From Paraburkholderia sp. IMGN_8 (GTDB lineage: Bacteria > Pseudomonadota > Gammaproteobacteria > Burkholderiales > Burkholderiaceae), in contig NZ_CP150900.1 of the NCBI RefSeq assembly GCF_038050405.1, positions 1,674,001 through 1,738,000 on the forward strand: 64,000 bases of DNA, in the 5' to 3' direction. Positions 1 through 8,788 of this stretch are shown here, one piece after another. The notes under the pieces were generated by a model. That model was not told the origin of the DNA. It saw only the letters and a list, made by a program, of their open reading frames with translations, and made no database searches. The stretch's first letter is position 1. Every line of letters starts with the position of its first letter. Position numbers and translations under genes: made by a program.

Positions 1-1399
1 CGCCGCCCGGACGGCCACGGCCGCCAAAGCCAGGACGGCCATTGCCCGACGGCGCCGATTTACGCGGCTCGAAGCCTTCGATAACGTTGACCGGCAGCGG
101 CGTGCGCACGAAACGCTCGATGCGCTTCAACGCGCCTTGCTCGGCGTGATGCACGAGGCTCACTGCGATGCCCGAGCGGCCAGCACGGCCGGTACGGCCG
201 ATACGGTGCACGTAGTCTTCAGCGAACTTCGGCAGATCGTAGTTGAACACGTGCGTGATGCCCGGGATGTCGATGCCGCGAGCGGCGACGTCCGTGGCGA
301 CCAGCACGCGCACACGGCGCTCGCGCAGTGCGCGGATCGTGCGGTTACGTGCGCCTTGCGGCAGGTCACCGTGCAGAGCTGCCGATTCGAAACCGGCGTC
401 GGCCAGACGGCCAGCCAGTTGGTCGGCGTCCATCTTGGTTGCCGTGAAGACGATGGCCTGGTCGAGGCCGGCGTCGCGCAGCAGATGGTCCAGCAGACGA
501 TCTTTGTGATCGCGGTCGTCGACATAGTGGACGGTTTGCGCGATGTTGGTGCGTTGTTCGAGGCGCTGAACGATCTCGATACGTTCCGGATCCTTCAGCA
601 GCCGGCCGGTCAGCGAACCGATCTTGCCGTCGAGCGTGGCCGAGAACAGCATCGTTTGACGCGAAGCCGGCGTAGCGGCAACGATCGTTTCGATGTCTTC
701 GATGAAGCCCATGTCGAGCATACGGTCGGCTTCGTCGAGCACGAGGATCTGCAGTTGCGACAGATCGATACGGCCGCGTTCCAGGTGGTCAATCAGACGG
801 CCCGGCGTGGCAACCAGGATTTCCGGGTTCTTTGCCAGCAGCATCAATTGTTGGCCGTAAGCGACGCCGCCCAGAATGCTGACGGTGCGCAGGCGCTTCA
901 GGTGCTTTCCATACGTGGCAGCGGCGGTGGTGACCTGCATCGCGAGTTCGCGGGTCGGCGTCAAAACCAGCATGGTCGGACGGGCAACCGGTTGCGGACG
1001 GCGCGTGCGGCCGCCGTCAGCCGGACGCGGTTCACGCGGCTGGCTGGCTTGCGCCTTTTGCAGTTGCGAGAAACGCTCGATGGCGGGCAGCATGAACGCG
1101 GCGGTCTTGCCCGAGCCGGTCGGGCTCGAGACCAGCAGATCGCGGCCGGCGATGCCGGCGGGGATCGCGCGTTGCTGAACCGGAGTCGGGTTTTGGTAAC
1201 CAGCGGCGGTCAGCGCGGAGACGACATCCGCGGAGAGACCGAGCGACGCGAACGTCGGGCCGGTCGGCGCTGCGGCTTCAGCGGCAACGGCTTCCGGAGC
1301 GGCAGCGACTGCTGCGGCTTGCGCGGGTGCGTCGGCGAGACCGAGGGCTTGATCGGCGATGGCGTTCAACGGGCTGCTGGGGGTATTGCTCGAAGTCAT
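1..1399 (-). CDS. rhlE: DEAD-box ATP-dependent RNA helicase, RhlE type (3' end outside window)
   Basis: ATP-dependent RNA helicase, expected to act on structured RNA in ribosome assembly or mRNA decay. Reading from the ATG at 1399 there is an Ala-rich lead of about 50 residues, then the helicase core. Motif I is SPTGSGKT, Ia PTRELA, Ib TPGRL, II DEAD, III SAT, and the C-terminal RecA domain shows ARGIDIPG and HRIGRTGRAGR (motif VI). An insertion of about 30 Arg/Pro/Gln-rich residues follows motif I. After the core the protein runs into a Gly/Arg-rich tail (FGGRGRPGG), typical of RhlE, and is cut by the window start, so the stop is not seen. About 466 codons are visible. A long untranslated leader precedes it. 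RhlE is preferred over SrmB or DbpA because of the RG-rich tail and motif spelling; the exact subgroup is less certain than the family. Confidence 0.93.
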   Translation of the reverse strand, partial: MTSSNTPSSPLNAIADQALGLADAPAQAAAVAAAPEAVAAEAAAPTGPTFASLGLSADVVSALTAAGYQNPTPVQQRAIPAGIAGRDLLVSSPTGSGKTAAFMLPAIERFSQLQKAQASQPREPRPADGGRTRRPQPVARPTMLVLTPTRELAMQVTTAAATYGKHLKRLRTVSILGGVAYGQQLMLLAKNPEILVATPGRLIDHLERGRIDLSQLQILVLDEADRMLDMGFIEDIETIVAATPASRQTMLFSATLDGKIGSLTGRLLKDPERIEIVQRLEQRTNIAQTVHYVDDRDHKDRLLDHLLRDAGLDQAIVFTATKMDADQLAGRLADAGFESAALHGDLPQGARNRTIRALRERRVRVLVATDVAARGIDIPGITHVFNYDLPKFAEDYVHRIGRTGRAGRSGIAVSLVHHAEQGALKRIERFVRTPLPVNVIEGFEPRKSAPSGNGRPGFGGRGRPGG

Positions 1400-1809
1400 G
1401 AGAATCCTTGGTACACAGGGAATTAATACGTCGGCGCCAATCGGCATACCCAAGTCGTCGGATTCAGCGAGCAAAGAAGCAGCGAGCAAATCGAAAAACG
1501 GGGGCAGCTCGCGACAAACAAGGCGAGCTTTTCGTTAGAAGCTGTATCGGTTGCGACATGCCAACACGGCGTGCCGCCAGCCTGGTACATGATCGCCCGT
1601 AGGGGGCTAGGCAGGAGGGGACAGGTTCTAAACTGGATTGGAGCTAAACGCTACGAGGCGCTGCGCCGCAAAGGCCGCTAGAGGAGAGCCGGGCAAAGCA
1701 GTGAAGCGCAGGCAGCATTGTATAGGGTTTTGTTGCACTGCGCCACCATTAGGATATTTCCTGGCGGAAAAGTTTTGTTTTGTCTGCTGATGCCCGCTGT
1801 GGGGCTAGC
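1400..1809 (-). promoter_or_regulatory. Long 5' leader and candidate promoter of rhlE
   Basis: This 410-bp gap between rhlE and the acyl-CoA-binding gene holds no convincing gene; the short frames in it lack family resemblance. On the minus strand a TACAAT -10 box lies at 1722-1717, with only a weak -35 (GTGGCG/TGGCGC region). Transcription from it would start near 1709 and give a leader of about 310 nt. The leader has GC-rich self-complementary stretches and a local repeat of GCTCGCTG around 1465-1485. Leaders of this length are known for some cold-induced helicase mRNAs, but regulation here is only inferred. Confidence 0.4.
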
Positions 1810-2079
1810 TTAGGCTGACGCGCCGCTTTTGAGGGATTCGACCAGGTCGATGTATTGTTGCTTCGCGGCGTCCTGGGGCGTGCCTTTCAGGGCGACCCAT
1901 GCATCGTATTTGTATTTGCCGACGATGTCGGTGAAGCCGGGTTTGTCGCCGTGGACGTCGCCGTCGGTGGCCTGTTTGAAGAGCGCGTAGAGACGCAGGA
2001 GAGTGAGATTGCCTGGGCGCTCTGGCAATTGCTTTGCGTCTTCCTGGGCTTGAGTGAATTGGGTGTTGATGTCTGTCAT
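1810..2079 (-). CDS. Acyl-CoA-binding protein (ACBP)
   Basis: Small cytosolic carrier of long-chain acyl-CoA esters, 89 residues, the usual length for a single ACBP domain. The four-helix ACBP fold is recognisable from LTLLRLYALFKQATDGDV, the GDKPG turn, KYKYDAWVALKGTPQDAAK (the Tyr/Lys residues that contact the CoA head group) and the final YIDLVESL helix. The start is the ATG at 2079, giving MTDINTQFTQAQ. It is transcribed away from the IS110/repeat region. The gene stands alone, with rhlE downstream on the same strand but 410 bp away. No ortholog symbol is in general use for bacteria. Confidence 0.93.
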   Translation of the reverse strand: MTDINTQFTQAQEDAKQLPERPGNLTLLRLYALFKQATDGDVHGDKPGFTDIVGKYKYDAWVALKGTPQDAAKQQYIDLVESLKSGASA

Positions 2080-2234
2080 GGTTTGGTTTTGCCCTCCGGG
2101 CAGGGTCTGGTTTTGTTTGGGGCTTGGCCGGTGATCATAGCAATTGGTTGCTGCCGCTGGGCTGAGGGGTTATTCCAAACGGTTTTGGGGTTTCCATGAT
2201 CCTGTTTGCCTTTGGCGGCGGCATTGGTTGTGCG
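2080..2234. other. Intergenic, no gene seen
   Basis: T/G-rich stretch on the plus strand between the ACBP gene and the first repeat arm. It presumably carries the ACBP promoter (minus strand), but no clear -35/-10 pair was found. Short frames here are low complexity and not supported as genes. Confidence 0.5.
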
Positions 2235-2389
2235 CCTGCGGTGTTGGTTTTTTCCTGGCTTGTTTGCCTTCGCGGCGCTTTTTTCTGTGTGCCTGCGGCG
2301 GTGGCCTCTCCTTGATTTGATATTGGTTTATTAGCGTTCCCCCTGTGCGGGGGGGGCACCTACTTTTCTTTGCCGGCCGCAAAGAAAAG
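2235..2389 (+). repeat. Intergenic repeat arm A, left copy
   Basis: About 155 bp that align, with scattered substitutions, to the reverse complement of 4284-4446. Shared landmarks in order are GTTGGTTTTTTCCTGG, TGTTTGCCTT, GTGCCTGCGG, TTGATTTG, TATTAGCG, CCCTGTGCGGGG and the hairpin arm TTTCTTTGC/GCAAAGAAA. Its right end is cut by the IS110 element: the hairpin arm CCTACTTTTCTTTGC (from about 2359) pairs with GCAAAGAAAAG at 2379-2389 and continues as TAGG only after the insertion, at 3702. Confidence 0.85.
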
Positions 2390-2573
2390 CAACCGTATTG
2401 GAAGTCAAGCGGCGAGCTGTCCCTCAAGGTGCGAATTGTCGGTCGTGGAGAGCATTTTGTGGGCGCGCGTAATCCTCGCGACCCGCACGATTGAGCAACC
2501 TGCAGAAGGTGGGCATGGGCGGCGTGAATGCTTGCGTTAAAAGCGCAACAGCCGGACGCAACCCTGCCGGAAG

Positions 2574-3699
<1,126 letters not shown>

Positions 3700-3701
3700 A
3701 G

Positions 3702-3867
3702 TAGGCAAAAGAAAGCGGCTCAAACCGCTAACACTTAAGCGGGTCCCCTGGCTTGGAGGAGGCAGTGGAGCATCTGGAATCTGTGCCCTCGCACATTCGA
3801 CCTTAGTGACAAGGCAGTCATACTTCCGGCGGCGCTGCGCGCGTCGTAGCGGCATTTCACAAAACCG
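3702..3867 (+). repeat. Intergenic repeat arm B, left copy
   Basis: About 166 bp matching the reverse complement of 4122-4283. Shared landmarks are GAAAGCGGCT, ACCGCTAAC, TAAGCGGG, CCCTGGCTTGGAGGAGG, GCATCTGGA, GTGCCCTCGC, GTGACAAGGCAGTCATACTT, CCGGCGGCGCTGCGCGCG and AAAACCG. Before the IS insertion it was contiguous with arm A at 2389. Confidence 0.85.
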
Positions 3868-4121
3868 CGTTTCGAGTCTGGCGCGTGTAGTTCGCCGGAC
3901 TTGGTGGCTCGCCGTAGCGCACGTCAGCGCGATTCGCCGTAGGCTGGTCGCGCACGCCGCAGTGGTATTTCCAAACCATCGGCGCAATTCAGCGCTTCGC
4001 CGAGGCGAAGCCGATGGCCGCCACGGTGCGCAAACGAAGCCCGTGGTTTCCCTGGCAGACCGTTCCGGCGAGCACGCAGTGCGAAGCGGGAAGAATGATG
4101 CCGGAGGCGCGTATCCGCTAT
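3868..4121. other. Unique centre between the two B arms
   Basis: About 254 bp separating the inverted B arms. It is GC-rich, with short motifs reminiscent of the arms (for example TTCGCCGTAG and GCGCTTCGCCGAGGCGAAGC, the latter self-complementary). Several frames cross the region but run through the repeats, have no start context and resemble no protein; no gene is supported. Confidence 0.5.
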
Positions 4122-4283
4122 CGGTTTTGAGAAGTACCGCTACGGCGCGCGCAGCGCCGCCGGAAGTATGACTGCCTTGTCACTCACGTCGAATGCGCGA
4201 GGGCACCGACTCCAGATGCGCCACTACCTCCTCCAAGCCAGGGGGCCCGCTTAGGAGTTAGCGGTGTGAAGCCGCTTTCTTTG
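4122..4283 (-). repeat. Intergenic repeat arm B', inverted copy
   Basis: Inverted partner of 3702-3867, with substitutions but the same order of landmarks. Its outer end carries AGCGGTGTGAAGCCGCT, a small hairpin of its own, and joins arm A' without interruption. Confidence 0.85.
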
Positions 4284-4446
4284 CTTACTTTCTTTGCGGC
4301 GGCAAAGAAAGTAAGTGCCTGCCCCGCACAGGGGCGACGCTAATAGACCAATAACAAATCAAGGAAAGGCCACCACCGCAGGCACACAACTAAAAAGCGC
4401 CACGCAAGGCAAACAAACCAGGAAAAAACCAACGCCGTAGGCAGAC
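4284..4446 (-). repeat. Intergenic repeat arm A', inverted copy with intact hairpin
   Basis: Inverted partner of 2235-2389. It opens with a perfect 14-bp hairpin, CTTACTTTCTTTGC at 4284-4297 and GCAAAGAAAGTAAG at 4302-4315, loop GGCG. Next come CCCCGCACAGGGG and CGCTAATAG, then the A/C-rich tail. This uninterrupted A'-B' junction is the reference used to locate the IS110 ends. Confidence 0.85.
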
Positions 4447-4512
4447 AAAAGCAAAGACCAAAGCAAAAACCAGAGGACAACCCAAAACCACATTCCCACG
4501 AGCAGTGCCGAT

Positions 4513-4518
4513 TACAAT
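4513..4518 (+). promoter_or_regulatory. Candidate -10 box of the tsaB operon
   Basis: TACAAT only 7 bp upstream of the tsaB ATG at 4526; no good -35 is seen 17 bp before it. A start of transcription 6-8 bp downstream would coincide with the ATG, predicting a leaderless mRNA. This agrees with the absence of a Shine-Dalgarno sequence before 4526. Confidence 0.4.
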
Positions 4519-4525
4519 ACGCCTC

Positions 4526-5326
4526 ATGACTCAAACTGTGCTTCTTGCCCTCGATACATCGACCGAATTCTGCTCGGTAGCGCTTCTATCCGCCGCCGGC
4601 GAATCATCGGCCCACGCCGTCCCTGAACCCCGTATCTGGGTTCGCCACGAGCAAACCGGAGCAGTCTCCAGCACGCGCCTCCTTCCCGCGATCCGCGAAC
4701 TCTTCGACGAAGCGGGTCTGAAACTGGCCGACTGCGACGCCATCGCCTTCGGTTCGGGCCCCGGCTCGTTCACAGGTCTTCGCACGGCAACCGGTGTCGC
4801 CCAAGGTCTGGCGTTCGGCCTGAACCTGCCCGTCGTGCCGGTCAGTACCTTGCTCGCTTGCGCGGAAAGCGCCCGGCTGCGCGATCCATCGGCGGCCCGC
4901 GTGCTCGCCGCGCTCGACGCCCGCATGGACGAAATCTATTGGGCCGACTACGCATGGGACGACGCTCAAGGCGAATGGCGCACGCTCCAGCCGGCTTCGC
5001 TCGATGTCCCCGAGCGCCTCGTCTTGCCCGATGCGCCGTTCACGCTGGCCGGCAACGCTGCCGCGGCCTTCGGCGCGCGATTGCCCGCCGTCGCGGCCGC
5101 GCGAACGGTCGACGGCGAAGCGCTGCCGCATGCGTTACCCATCGCGTACGCAGCGCTACGCGCGTTTCGCGCCGGCCGCACCGTGCCCGCCGACCAGGCC
5201 GCGCCGGAATACGTGCGCGATAAAGTCGCTCAGACCACGGCGGAACGCGTCGCCGAAAAAGCCGCCAAGGCCGAACTGGCCGCAAAGGTGGCGCACGACG
5301 CGCATCAGGGCGAGGGCCAGCAATGA
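4526..5326 (+). CDS. tsaB: tRNA threonylcarbamoyladenosine biosynthesis protein TsaB
   Basis: ASKHA-fold scaffold partner of TsaD; with TsaE it forms the complex that transfers the threonylcarbamoyl group to A37 of ANN-decoding tRNAs. The protein has 266 residues. The N-terminus LLALDTSTEFCSVALL is the nucleotide-fold start, and GSGPGSFTGLRTATGVAQGL followed by LPVVPVSTLLA is the family signature near residue 80. The C-terminal third is Ala/Lys-rich. ATG 4526 is chosen over an in-frame GTG at 4505 because homology begins just after it. The stop overlaps the rimI start by four bases (ATGA), a translational-coupling arrangement. TsaB is often linked to rimI. Confidence 0.95.
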   Translation: MTQTVLLALDTSTEFCSVALLSAAGESSAHAVPEPRIWVRHEQTGAVSSTRLLPAIRELFDEAGLKLADCDAIAFGSGPGSFTGLRTATGVAQGLAFGLNLPVVPVSTLLACAESARLRDPSAARVLAALDARMDEIYWADYAWDDAQGEWRTLQPASLDVPERLVLPDAPFTLAGNAAAAFGARLPAVAAARTVDGEALPHALPIAYAALRAFRAGRTVPADQAAPEYVRDKVAQTTAERVAEKAAKAELAAKVAHDAHQGEGQQ

Positions 5327-5817
5327 GCGGTGTGTTGCTCGCGGACCGCTACATGTCGCCGATGACCGAAGGCGATCTGGACGAAGTCGCCGCAATCGAA
5401 AAGATCGCCTACGAATTCCCCTGGAGTCGCGGCAATTTCGGCGATTCGCTGCGTAATGGCTATTTCGGCATCTGTCTGCGGCACGTGACGGGTACGTTGA
5501 TCGGCTATTGCGTGCTGATGCCGGTCGTCGATGAAATGCATCTGCTCAATTTGTGCGTGACGCCCGCCGCGCAGGGCGCCGGTGCCGGGCTCACGTTGTT
5601 GCGCGAAGCGGTGCGCATCACGCGCGCCGAAAAACTCGACGGCCTGCTGCTCGAAGTACGGCCGTCGAATCATCGGGCGATCCGGCTGTACGAACGCTTC
5701 GGCTTTGCGTCGATCGGCCGGCGCAAAAACTATTATCCGGCGCGGCATCGCAGCCGGGAGGACGCCATCGTGATGCGTTATTCGTTTGCCAGGGAGGGCG
5801 CAGATGGCGCTGCATGA
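5323..5817 (+). CDS. rimI: Ribosomal protein S18 alanine N-acetyltransferase RimI
   Basis: GNAT-fold enzyme that acetylates the N-terminal alanine of ribosomal protein S18 using acetyl-CoA. The protein has 164 residues. Landmarks are the opening IEKIAYEFPWSRGNF, the beta4 segment MHLLNLCVTPAAQGAGAG (the Q-G-A-G-A-G pyrophosphate loop), LEVRPSNHRAIRLYERFGF and the closing IGRRKNYYP. This pattern is typical of RimI rather than other GNATs. The start overlaps tsaB by four bases; the end overlaps the uracil-DNA glycosylase start by 14 bases, so the genes are almost certainly co-transcribed. Confidence 0.94.
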   Translation: MSGVLLADRYMSPMTEGDLDEVAAIEKIAYEFPWSRGNFGDSLRNGYFGICLRHVTGTLIGYCVLMPVVDEMHLLNLCVTPAAQGAGAGLTLLREAVRITRAEKLDGLLLEVRPSNHRAIRLYERFGFASIGRRKNYYPARHRSREDAIVMRYSFAREGADGAA

Positions 5818-6859
5818 ATCGGTACTGGAAGAGTTCGGACTCGCGCCGCTGTGGGTGCGTCGCGGGATGGCGCCGGTCACGTTGGCCGAGGCTGTTGAGC
5901 TCGCCTCAGACGTGCAGGCCGGCAACCCGCAGCCAGCTCCCGACAACGCCGCACCCAACAGCGCGCGCCGCGAAGAACCCGTTGCAGCGGACCTGCGGGT
6001 AGCGGCTCCTCAAGCGTCGCCCGCCGCTCGCGAGCAGCGCGACGATCAGCAGCCAACCGCGCAGCAAGCACCCGCGCGCGAGCCGAACGAGCGCCGTTCG
6101 CCTACGCAACATGGCGAGCCGGGCCGTCAAACTTCGCCGTCCTCGTTCAGCGAAACCCCGCCCGATGACGATTTCGCGTGGTTCGACGATCTGCCGGCCC
6201 CTGAGCCAGCCCGTCAAGCGGCCCACGCGCCTGTCGAAGAAGCGCGCCGTGAGACACCGGACGCATTGCCGATCCAGATGCTCGATTGGGACGCGTTGAG
6301 CGACCGCGTCGCCGGCTGCGAACGCTGTCGTCTATGCGAGAAACGCACGAATACGGTGTTCGGCGTCGGCGATCGCAACGCCGACTGGATGCTGATCGGC
6401 GAAGCGCCCGGCGAGAACGAAGATCGCCAGGGCGAGCCGTTCGTCGGTCAGGCCGGCAAGCTGCTCGACAACATGCTGCGTTCGCTGACGCTCGCGCGCG
6501 ACACCAACGTCTATATCGCCAACGTGATCAAGTGCCGGCCGCCTGGCAACCGCAATCCCGAGCCGGACGAAGTCGCGCGTTGCGAGCCTTATCTGCAACG
6601 CCAGGTCGAATTGGTCAAGCCGAAGCTGATCGTCGCGCTCGGCCGCTTCGCCGCGCAGAGTCTGCTGAAAACCGATGCGAGCATTTCGTCGCTGCGCGGC
6701 CGTGTGCATGAATACGAAGGGGTGCCGGTCATCGTCACGTATCACCCGGCGTATCTGCTGCGCAGCCTGCCCGACAAGGCGAAGGCCTGGGCCGATCTGT
6801 GCCTCGCGCGCGATACGTGGCGCAAGGCGGGCGGCGCGGCTTCGAACGAAGCGAAGTGA
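5804..6859 (+). CDS. Uracil-DNA glycosylase, family 4 (Fe-S type), with N-terminal extension
   Basis: Base-excision repair enzyme that removes uracil from DNA. The catalytic part (about residues 165-340) has CERCRLCEKRT and IKCRPPGNRNP with a later Cys (four cysteines for a 4Fe-4S cluster), GEAPGENEDRQGEPFVGQAG (the water-activating loop of family 4) and VTYHPAYLLRS (leucine loop). The first about 150 residues are Ala/Pro/Gln/Arg-rich and look disordered; family-4 enzymes are usually about 200-280 residues. The ATG at 5804 follows AGGGAGG at good spacing and lies inside the end of rimI. The next gene starts at the stop codon (GTGA overlap). It could be annotated as phage SPO1 DNA polymerase-related protein in older sets. 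Confidence 0.93.
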   Translation: MALHESVLEEFGLAPLWVRRGMAPVTLAEAVELASDVQAGNPQPAPDNAAPNSARREEPVAADLRVAAPQASPAAREQRDDQQPTAQQAPAREPNERRSPTQHGEPGRQTSPSSFSETPPDDDFAWFDDLPAPEPARQAAHAPVEEARRETPDALPIQMLDWDALSDRVAGCERCRLCEKRTNTVFGVGDRNADWMLIGEAPGENEDRQGEPFVGQAGKLLDNMLRSLTLARDTNVYIANVIKCRPPGNRNPEPDEVARCEPYLQRQVELVKPKLIVALGRFAAQSLLKTDASISSLRGRVHEYEGVPVIVTYHPAYLLRSLPDKAKAWADLCLARDTWRKAGGAASNEAK

Positions 6860-7857
6860 TAGCCGCCACAGGGCCGACGGTGGACCTCACTGCTCGTCAA
6901 GGCGCATCCGCCGCGATCCTTGAGATGCTTCTCGACACATTGCGCGTCCCGGCGGTGCGCGATCTGGCGTGGCTGTTGCTGAGCGCCGATTTGTTGCGAG
7001 CGCAACCACCGGTGGGCGCGCTGGTTACGCCGTTCGACACGCCGCATGAAGCAAACGCGACCGTCGACTGGTTGCGCGCACTCGACGCCGATCCGGCCGA
7101 ATTGCAGCGCGAGCTCGCGACGACAAACATCTCGCGCCTTGGCCGATACGCCGAACGTCTGCTTGCGTGGTTTCTGCGGCACGGGCCTGCGGCGCGGCTG
7201 GTCGCGGCCGGCGTCCCGCTGCGGCGCTCGGGCGTCACGCTTGGCGAATGCGATTTTCTGGTTCAGACGCGGCAGGGCGCGCGGTTGCATTGGGAATTGG
7301 CTGTTAAGTGCTACCTGCATGCCGGCGATGGCCGGGGGCAGCTGGCGGATTACGTCGGCCCGAATCTGAAGGACCGCTTCGATCTGAAGCTCGCGCATCT
7401 GCTGAATCATCAGTTGCCGTTGAGCGCGCGCGAAGAATTCGCGGCGCTCGGCTATGGTGGGCCGTGGACGCCGCAGATGTTCGTCAAAGGCTGGCTGTTT
7501 TACCGGCATGGCGAGTCGCCGGCAGATCCGGCCGCGCTCGATCCTTCACATGGGCGCGGCTGGTGGGTGACGCGTAGCGATTGGCCGGCTTTCGCCGCGG
7601 CGCATGCACAGACGTGGCGCACGCTGCCGCGACTGGAATGGCTCGCACCGAGACGGCATGAGCCCGGCGCGGCGGAAGAGGCGGGGATGGCTTTCGTCGA
7701 TGCGCAAACGCTCGCTGCGCAAATCTCGCATCAACATGAACCGACGATGGTCGCGGCGTTCGCCAATGGCAGCGCGGGTGGCTGGCTTGAACGCTCACGT
7801 GGTTTCATCGTGCCCGATGACTGGCCGCAACTGGCGCAAGCCTACGCGCGGCAATAG
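6856..7857 (+). CDS. DUF1853 family protein
   Basis: Conserved protein of unknown function, 333 residues from the GTG at 6856, which overlaps the upstream stop by four bases. The recognisable DUF1853 core is RLGRYAERLLAWFLRH, LGECDFLV, LHWELAVKCYLH and GPNLKDRFDLKLAHLLNHQL, ending with MFVKGWLFY and RGWWV. The combination GECD followed by WELAVK resembles the acidic/lysine core of PD-(D/E)XK nuclease folds, but the spacing (E-x-x-x-K) is not canonical, so this is only a suggestion. No signal peptide or membrane segment is seen. It closes the tsaB-rimI-UDG operon; a 67-bp gap separates it from the convergent thiD. Confidence 0.8.
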   Translation: MIAATGPTVDLTARQGASAAILEMLLDTLRVPAVRDLAWLLLSADLLRAQPPVGALVTPFDTPHEANATVDWLRALDADPAELQRELATTNISRLGRYAERLLAWFLRHGPAARLVAAGVPLRRSGVTLGECDFLVQTRQGARLHWELAVKCYLHAGDGRGQLADYVGPNLKDRFDLKLAHLLNHQLPLSAREEFAALGYGGPWTPQMFVKGWLFYRHGESPADPAALDPSHGRGWWVTRSDWPAFAAAHAQTWRTLPRLEWLAPRRHEPGAAEEAGMAFVDAQTLAAQISHQHEPTMVAAFANGSAGGWLERSRGFIVPDDWPQLAQAYARQ

Positions 7858-7924
7858 CTGTAGTCAGAGGTTTATGGCATCAGCGCGTGGCTGCGCAATG
7901 CAGCGGCAGCGCCGGCTCAGCCCC

Positions 7925-8731
7925 TCACCACCACCGATAAAAATGATGCACCGGTCCGACGCCGTTGCCCACATCGAGCCGATCGCTCGCTTGCAACGCG
8001 CCGGTCAGATACAGCTTCGCATCGGCGACCGCGCTCGCCAGATCGTCGCGTTGCGGGATCAGCGCAGCAATCGCCGACGACAGCGTGCAGCCCGTCCCAT
8101 GCGTGTTTTTCACCGGCACGCGCGGGCCGCCCAGGCGCAGCGTGCCGCTGTCCTGCACGAGCCAGTCGGGACTATCCGCCGCGCTCAGATGGCCGCCCTT
8201 CATCAGCACCGCGCGCGCGCCAAGCGCACGTAGCGCTTCGCCTTGCGAGACCATGCCGGCTTCATCCGTTGCGGCTTCTACGCCTAGCAAAGCCGCGGCT
8301 TCCGGCAGATTCGGCGTCAGCAGATCGGCAAGCGGCAGCAATTCGTCGCGCACTGCCGCGACTGCATCCGGCAGCAGCAACGCGTGATTGCTCTTCGAGA
8401 TCATCACCGTGTCGAGCACGATGTGCTTCGGCTTGTACCGGCGCAACGCGCCGGCCACCGCGCGCGCGATCGGCGCGTTCGCGAGCATGCCGATCTTCAC
8501 GGCATCGATACGGATATCGTCGAACACCGCATCGAGTTGCGCGGTGATGAAGGCCGGCTCCGGCGTGTGGATCGCCGTGACGCCGCGCGTGTTCTGAGCG
8601 GTCAGCGCGGTAATCACGCTCGCGCCATAAGCGCCGAGCGCCGAAAAAGCCTTCAGGTCGGCCTGAATGCCGGCGCCGCCGCCGGAATCGGAACCGGCGA
8701 TCGTCAGCACATTGGGAATCGGTTGAGTCAT
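7925..8731 (-). CDS. thiD: Hydroxymethylpyrimidine/phosphomethylpyrimidine kinase ThiD
   Basis: Ribokinase-fold enzyme of thiamine biosynthesis, phosphorylating HMP and HMP-phosphate to HMP-PP. The protein has 268 residues, normal for the family. Visible motifs are TIAGSDSGGGAGIQADLKAF at the N-terminus, GVTAIHTPEPAFI, PNLPEAAALLG, VLMKGGHL and the C-terminal anion hole with catalytic Cys, NTHGTGCTLSSAIAA. It lies 57 bp downstream of lplT on the same strand and may share its transcript. No thiamine riboswitch was recognised in front of it. Confidence 0.96.
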   Translation of the reverse strand: MTQPIPNVLTIAGSDSGGGAGIQADLKAFSALGAYGASVITALTAQNTRGVTAIHTPEPAFITAQLDAVFDDIRIDAVKIGMLANAPIARAVAGALRRYKPKHIVLDTVMISKSNHALLLPDAVAAVRDELLPLADLLTPNLPEAAALLGVEAATDEAGMVSQGEALRALGARAVLMKGGHLSAADSPDWLVQDSGTLRLGGPRVPVKNTHGTGCTLSSAIAALIPQRDDLASAVADAKLYLTGALQASDRLDVGNGVGPVHHFYRWW

Positions 8732-8788
8732 GGCAAAGCGGGAATGAGAGAAGGCGTGGGCCGTTTGACGACTGCGAACAGCCGCGGG

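Noticed and set aside
137-1426. 429-codon plus-strand frame opposite rhlE
   Set aside because: Antisense shadow; the minus strand encodes all helicase motifs.
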